Shown here piece by piece: positions 6,163-7,616 of a DNA stretch of 7,616 bases. The stretch covers positions 1 through 7,616 of the forward strand of contig MFVV01000012.1 in assembly GCA_001786225.1 (NCBI GenBank), written 5' to 3'. The DNA is from Candidatus Nomurabacteria bacterium RIFCSPLOWO2_12_FULL_46_14. Its GTDB lineage: Bacteria; Patescibacteriota; Minisyncoccia; Phycocordibacterales; UBA9973. A program made the translations under genes and the position numbers. Under the pieces are notes generated by a model that did not search any database, was not told where the DNA came from, and saw only the letters and a program-made list of their open reading frames with translations. Every line of letters begins with the position of its first letter. Positions within the stretch are counted from its first letter, which is position 1.

Positions 6163-6312
6163 ATGTCTAAAATCGCCAAAAATTCCCAAGGCGGCTTTCT
6201 CCAGCTTATAATTTTCATCATTGTTTTGCTTTTTCTGATGAAATATTTCAACATCAGCATCTCCGACGCGGTGAATTGGTTTAAGACAACTTTTCAAAAT
6301 GTTTTACGATAA
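6163..6312 (+). CDS. Small single-pass membrane protein, 49 aa
   Basis: This 49-residue gene encodes a short polar N-terminus (MSKIAKNSQGG), one hydrophobic span (residues about 12-26) and a short amphipathic tail (NISISDAVNWFKTTFQNVLR). No known domain is recognised. Support for a real gene comes from three points: an extended -10 element exactly 6 nt upstream, a start 15 nt after the M23 stop, and a 14-nt overlap with the next gene, which it resembles in layout (G-rich turn, one span, then YFNISI against YFGVSL). The N-terminus is basic and the span is not followed by a cleavage site, so it is probably an anchored protein with its tail outside (inference). Its position suggests a part in the envelope together with the M23 peptidase, but no function can be assigned. 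Its size makes it easy for gene callers to miss. Confidence 0.75.
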   Translation: MSKIAKNSQGGFLQLIIFIIVLLFLMKYFNISISDAVNWFKTTFQNVLR

Positions 6313-6616
6313 AAAAAATCGGGGCATAAGCATCATCGGCCTTCTCTTGCTTGGTGTTCTGGTTATCGTTGTTTTGGGCTACTTTGGCGTCAGTCTGCGG
6401 GAAGTGTCCCAGAACCCGGATGTGAAGGATAACCTCAATTATGTGGAAGAGGAAAGCACCGGCTTTTGGAATACGTATCTCAAACGGCCGGCCTCGTATC
6501 TTTGGAACGATGTCTGGGTCACCCTTTTCTGGCGGCCGTTTATTGACAATATGCAGCGCATCCGCGACAAATTGCCCACGGATATTGAATTAAACTCTCC
6601 AGGGGTAAATATCTAG
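6299..6616 (+). CDS. Single-pass membrane protein of unknown function, 105 aa
   Basis: The protein begins with a basic tail (MFYDKKNRG), has one membrane span at about residues 10-28 and then a roughly 75-residue soluble part that is probably outside the cell. The soluble part contains an acidic patch (YVEEESTGF, 48-56), an aromatic stretch TYLKRPASYLWNDVWVTLFW (59-78) and ends in IELNSPGVNI. It has no cysteine and no enzyme motif that I recognise. I recall similar proteins with a YLKRPASYLWND-type motif in Parcubacteria genomes, without a known role. The ATG overlaps the end of the 49-aa gene by 14 nt, has no Shine-Dalgarno sequence and probably depends on translation of that gene. The shared span-plus-YF(N/G)(I/V)S pattern suggests that the two arose by duplication. 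A possible terminator follows at 6650-6672. Confidence 0.82.
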   Translation: MFYDKKNRGISIIGLLLLGVLVIVVLGYFGVSLREVSQNPDVKDNLNYVEEESTGFWNTYLKRPASYLWNDVWVTLFWRPFIDNMQRIRDKLPTDIELNSPGVNI

Positions 6617-6649
6617 TATGCTAACAACATATATTGTGCGACACGCAGT

Positions 6650-6672
6650 CTATTTTAAAATATAGGTTTTTT
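6650..6672 (+). terminator. Possible weak A/T-rich terminator between convergent genes
   Basis: The gap between the plus-strand 105-aa gene and the minus-strand gene is 76 nt. It contains a 12-bp perfect palindrome TATTTTAAAATA (6651-6662) within CTAT...ATAG, followed by GTTTTTT (6666-6672). An A/T stem with a T6 run could terminate plus-strand transcription, but the stem has almost no G:C pairs. A second small hairpin (TGCG-ACA-CGCA) lies nearby. No strong terminator is visible for the minus-strand gene. Confidence 0.3.
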
Positions 6673-6692
6673 AACCCCTCCCCCGCTAATAC

Positions 6693-7079
6693 TTACTTAC
6701 AACTGTCGGATTTCTCATAGCCGGCGGATTCGGCTTCCGCCGCGGAGTTAAAATAAATTCTGTTTTCCTGTTTAATGGTCTTGCCACCGGCGCAACCGAC
6801 GGAATAATATTTCTGTCCGCGGTTGGAAGCGAAAAACGCCTTGCCAAGAATTGTCGGAGTTGCCACCCTAGGCGCTTCGCCGGCTAAGATAACATTCGCT
6901 CCTTGTTCTGTTTTTGCCTCATTTAGGATTTCCGGATACTCTATCTCTATGCCTCCCCGCCGGTCGCTTTTGGATAGTCTGCCGAGCTCAAAAGACGCTA
7001 ATCCTAAAAGAATGATGATGATTATCACCAAAATATCTTTACCCTCCTCGCTTCCCCAAAAATGCTTGATTTTTTCCAT
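6693..7079 (-). CDS. Membrane-anchored protein with Ada-like metal-binding-type C-terminal domain
   Basis: The 128-residue product has a short charged N-terminus, one membrane span (residues about 16-31), a linker of about 45 residues and a small C-terminal domain (about 79-128). That domain reads FFASNRGQKYYSVGC, then KTIKQENRIYF (100-110), then SAAEAESAGYEKSDSC (112-127). The pattern of an N-R-I-Y-F strand followed by an EAE-AGY helix and a C-terminal Cys matches the layout of the Ada N-terminal metal-binding domain. Only two cysteines (C96, C127) remain where Ada uses four, so zinc binding as in Ada is doubtful. I recall this as a recurrent protein type in Candidate Phyla Radiation genomes, sometimes fused to nucleases. 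The soluble part is probably outside the cell, where C96 and C127 could instead form a disulfide (inference). It is transcribed divergently from rpmA. ATG at 7079 is the only good start upstream of the span. Confidence 0.8.
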   Translation of the reverse strand: MEKIKHFWGSEEGKDILVIIIIILLGLASFELGRLSKSDRRGGIEIEYPEILNEAKTEQGANVILAGEAPRVATPTILGKAFFASNRGQKYYSVGCAGGKTIKQENRIYFNSAAEAESAGYEKSDSCK

Positions 7080-7133
7080 ATAATAGTGTAAAGTTTGGAC
7101 GTGATTATTTTAGCATAAATTATTTAAAACAAC
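7080..7133. promoter_or_regulatory. Divergent promoter region between the Ada-like gene and rpmA
   Basis: The 54-nt A/T-rich gap must hold starts for both directions. On the minus strand, TACACT (7090-7085) lies 5 nt before the ATG at 7079, a weak match to TATAAT with near-leaderless spacing. On the plus strand, TTGGAC (7095-7100) could act as a -35, with A/T-rich candidates for the -10 between 7114 and 7126, none of them good. Neither gene shows a Shine-Dalgarno sequence. The TGN-TANAAT-N6-ATG pattern seen elsewhere is absent here. Confidence 0.35.
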
Positions 7134-7406
7134 ATGGCGCATAGAAAAGCCGGCGGTACAGCCAAAAACCTAAGAGACTCAAACCCGAAATACCTCGGTA
7201 TTAAGCTAGCTGATGGGCAAATAGCTAAATCTGGCAGTATTATCGTCCGTCAACGCGGTACAGCCATTATGGCGGGCACTAATGTATCTGTGGGCAAAGA
7301 CCACACTCTTTTCGCCCTCCGCGACGGTAAGGTCAAATTTTCTTCCCGGCGCAAAACATCTTTTAACGGTAGAACCGCTGTCAAAAAAGTAGTAAACGTA
7401 GTCTAA
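7134..7406 (+). CDS. rpmA: Ribosomal protein bL27
   Basis: L27 belongs to the large ribosomal subunit, and its N-terminal tail reaches towards the peptidyl transferase centre. The 90-residue product starts MAHRKAGG, the mature-type N-terminus without the cleavable leader known from Firmicutes. It carries the family core: RDSNPKYLGIK (14-24), IIVRQRGT (36-43), GKDHTLFALRDGKVKF (54-69). The usual NGRDS reads NLRDS. The C-terminal extension of about 20 residues is basic, then hydrophobic (VVNVV). rpmA often follows rplU (L21), but here the upstream neighbour is divergent and unrelated, so it is transcribed alone. A strong intrinsic terminator begins 3 nt after the stop. Confidence 0.96.
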   Translation: MAHRKAGGTAKNLRDSNPKYLGIKLADGQIAKSGSIIVRQRGTAIMAGTNVSVGKDHTLFALRDGKVKFSSRRKTSFNGRTAVKKVVNVV

Positions 7407-7408
7407 AC

Positions 7409-7441
7409 CAAAAATCCCCTCTTGTGGGGATTTTTGTTATT
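7409..7441. terminator. Strong bidirectional intrinsic terminator
   Basis: CAAAAATCCCC (7409-7419) and GGGGATTTTTG (7426-7436) form an 11-bp perfect stem with a 6-nt loop (TCTTGT). The plus strand ends in a T-rich tract (TTTTTGTTATTTATT), and the A5 on the left arm gives a U-tract on the minus strand. It lies 3 nt after the rpmA stop and 5 nt beyond the stop of the convergent epimerase gene, so it probably serves both. Confidence 0.9.
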
Positions 7442-7614
7442 TATTCTTTTAATTTAAAATTAACACGAGTATGTAATGTTTTTTTTGGTGGAATATTTTC
7501 TGGATTTTCAATAAGACCTCCTGCATCTCTCATTATTGGTTCAATACAAATAAAATCTTTACCAACCATAGACCATATCCAAATTTTTTTATACTCCGGC
7601 GATAAATCAATTAT
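7441..7614 (-). CDS. Aldose 1-epimerase (galactose mutarotase) family protein, C-terminal part (partial)
   Basis: A minus-strand frame is open from the right edge to a TAA at 7443-7441 and gives 57 residues. The motifs IWIWSMVGKDFICIEP, then IMRDAGGLIENP, then a terminal strand RVNFKLKE match the end of the aldose 1-epimerase fold. In that family the C-terminus carries the pattern W-x-x-PGKDF-x-C-x-EPW before the last strands. These enzymes interconvert alpha and beta anomers of sugars in the cytoplasm. The catalytic His and Glu lie upstream of the visible part, so activity cannot be judged. The stretch is far more A/T-rich than the rest of the window (47 G/C in 7441-7616, about 27%), with long A and T runs and codons such as AAA, TTA and ATT. 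This hints at recent acquisition or a different compositional region. The gene converges on rpmA and shares its terminator. Confidence 0.7.
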   Translation of the reverse strand: MIDLSPEYKKIWIWSMVGKDFICIEPIMRDAGGLIENPENIPPKKTLHTRVNFKLKE

Positions 7615-7616
7615 TA

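Noticed and set aside
5866..6297. Minus-strand open frame over the M23 end and the 49-aa gene
   Set aside because: Antisense shadow; the plus strand has catalytic motifs and a promoter here, and the minus product shows nothing recognisable.
6617..6692. Possible small RNA or tRNA in the convergent gap
   Set aside because: Only short weak hairpins; no cloverleaf, no T-loop sequence and no promoter seen.
6823..7083. Plus-strand open frame opposite the Ada-like gene
   Set aside because: The minus-strand product has a clear membrane span and domain; the plus frame gives a featureless Ser/Pro-rich peptide.
1..7616. CRISPR array, insertion sequence or attachment site
   Set aside because: No repeated units with spacers, no transposase or integrase motif, and no terminal inverted repeats were seen anywhere in the window.

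Overview
The window looks like chromosomal DNA of a Candidate Phyla Radiation (Patescibacteria) bacterium, most likely of the Parcubacteria group. This rests on recognition, not on a search. Two proteins (a cysteine-rich zinc-ribbon protein at the left edge and a membrane-anchored Ada-like small protein on the minus strand) are of types I associate with these genomes. The other signs are very short intergenic gaps, almost no Shine-Dalgarno sequences, a shortened GluRS and divergent motifs in otherwise universal murein enzymes. The core is roughly 50% G+C by eye. The last 176 bases fall to about 27% (47 G/C counted).

Layout, left to right. Positions 3-251 hold the C-terminal end of the zinc-ribbon protein. 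At 300-3591 lies a tight peptidoglycan cluster, mraY-ftsW-murG, with gaps of 1 and 3 nt. It supplies lipid I synthesis, septal glycan polymerisation and lipid II synthesis. No murC follows; gltX (3609-4892) comes next. An M23 peptidase with a signal peptide and a long coiled coil (4858-6147) overlaps the end of gltX by 35 nt. Two small single-span membrane proteins follow: a 49-residue one (6163-6312) and a 105-residue one (6299-6616), which overlap and resemble each other. On the minus strand, 6693-7079 encodes a membrane-anchored protein with an Ada-like C-terminal domain. rpmA (ribosomal protein L27) runs divergently at 7134-7406 and ends in a strong bidirectional terminator. The right edge holds the C-terminus of a minus-strand aldose 1-epimerase-type protein (7441-7614).

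The most striking non-coding signal is a repeated start architecture. Upstream of mraY, gltX and the 49-aa gene the sequence reads TGN-TANAAT-N6-ATG with identical spacing, which puts the predicted transcription start on or next to the A of the start codon. These three transcription units therefore look leaderless. They divide the plus-strand cluster into mraY-ftsW-murG, gltX-M23 peptidase, and the two small membrane proteins.

Functionally the window is mostly cell-envelope biogenesis (lipid-linked precursor, polymerase, hydrolase and small membrane proteins) mixed with translation genes (gltX, rpmA). No mobile element, CRISPR array, tRNA or rRNA was seen, and no gene-free stretch exceeds 300 bases. 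I did not find a clearly new defence or mobile system. The best candidates for something undescribed are the leaderless promoter code, the M23/small-membrane-protein group, and the altered active-site motifs in MraY together with the shortened GluRS.
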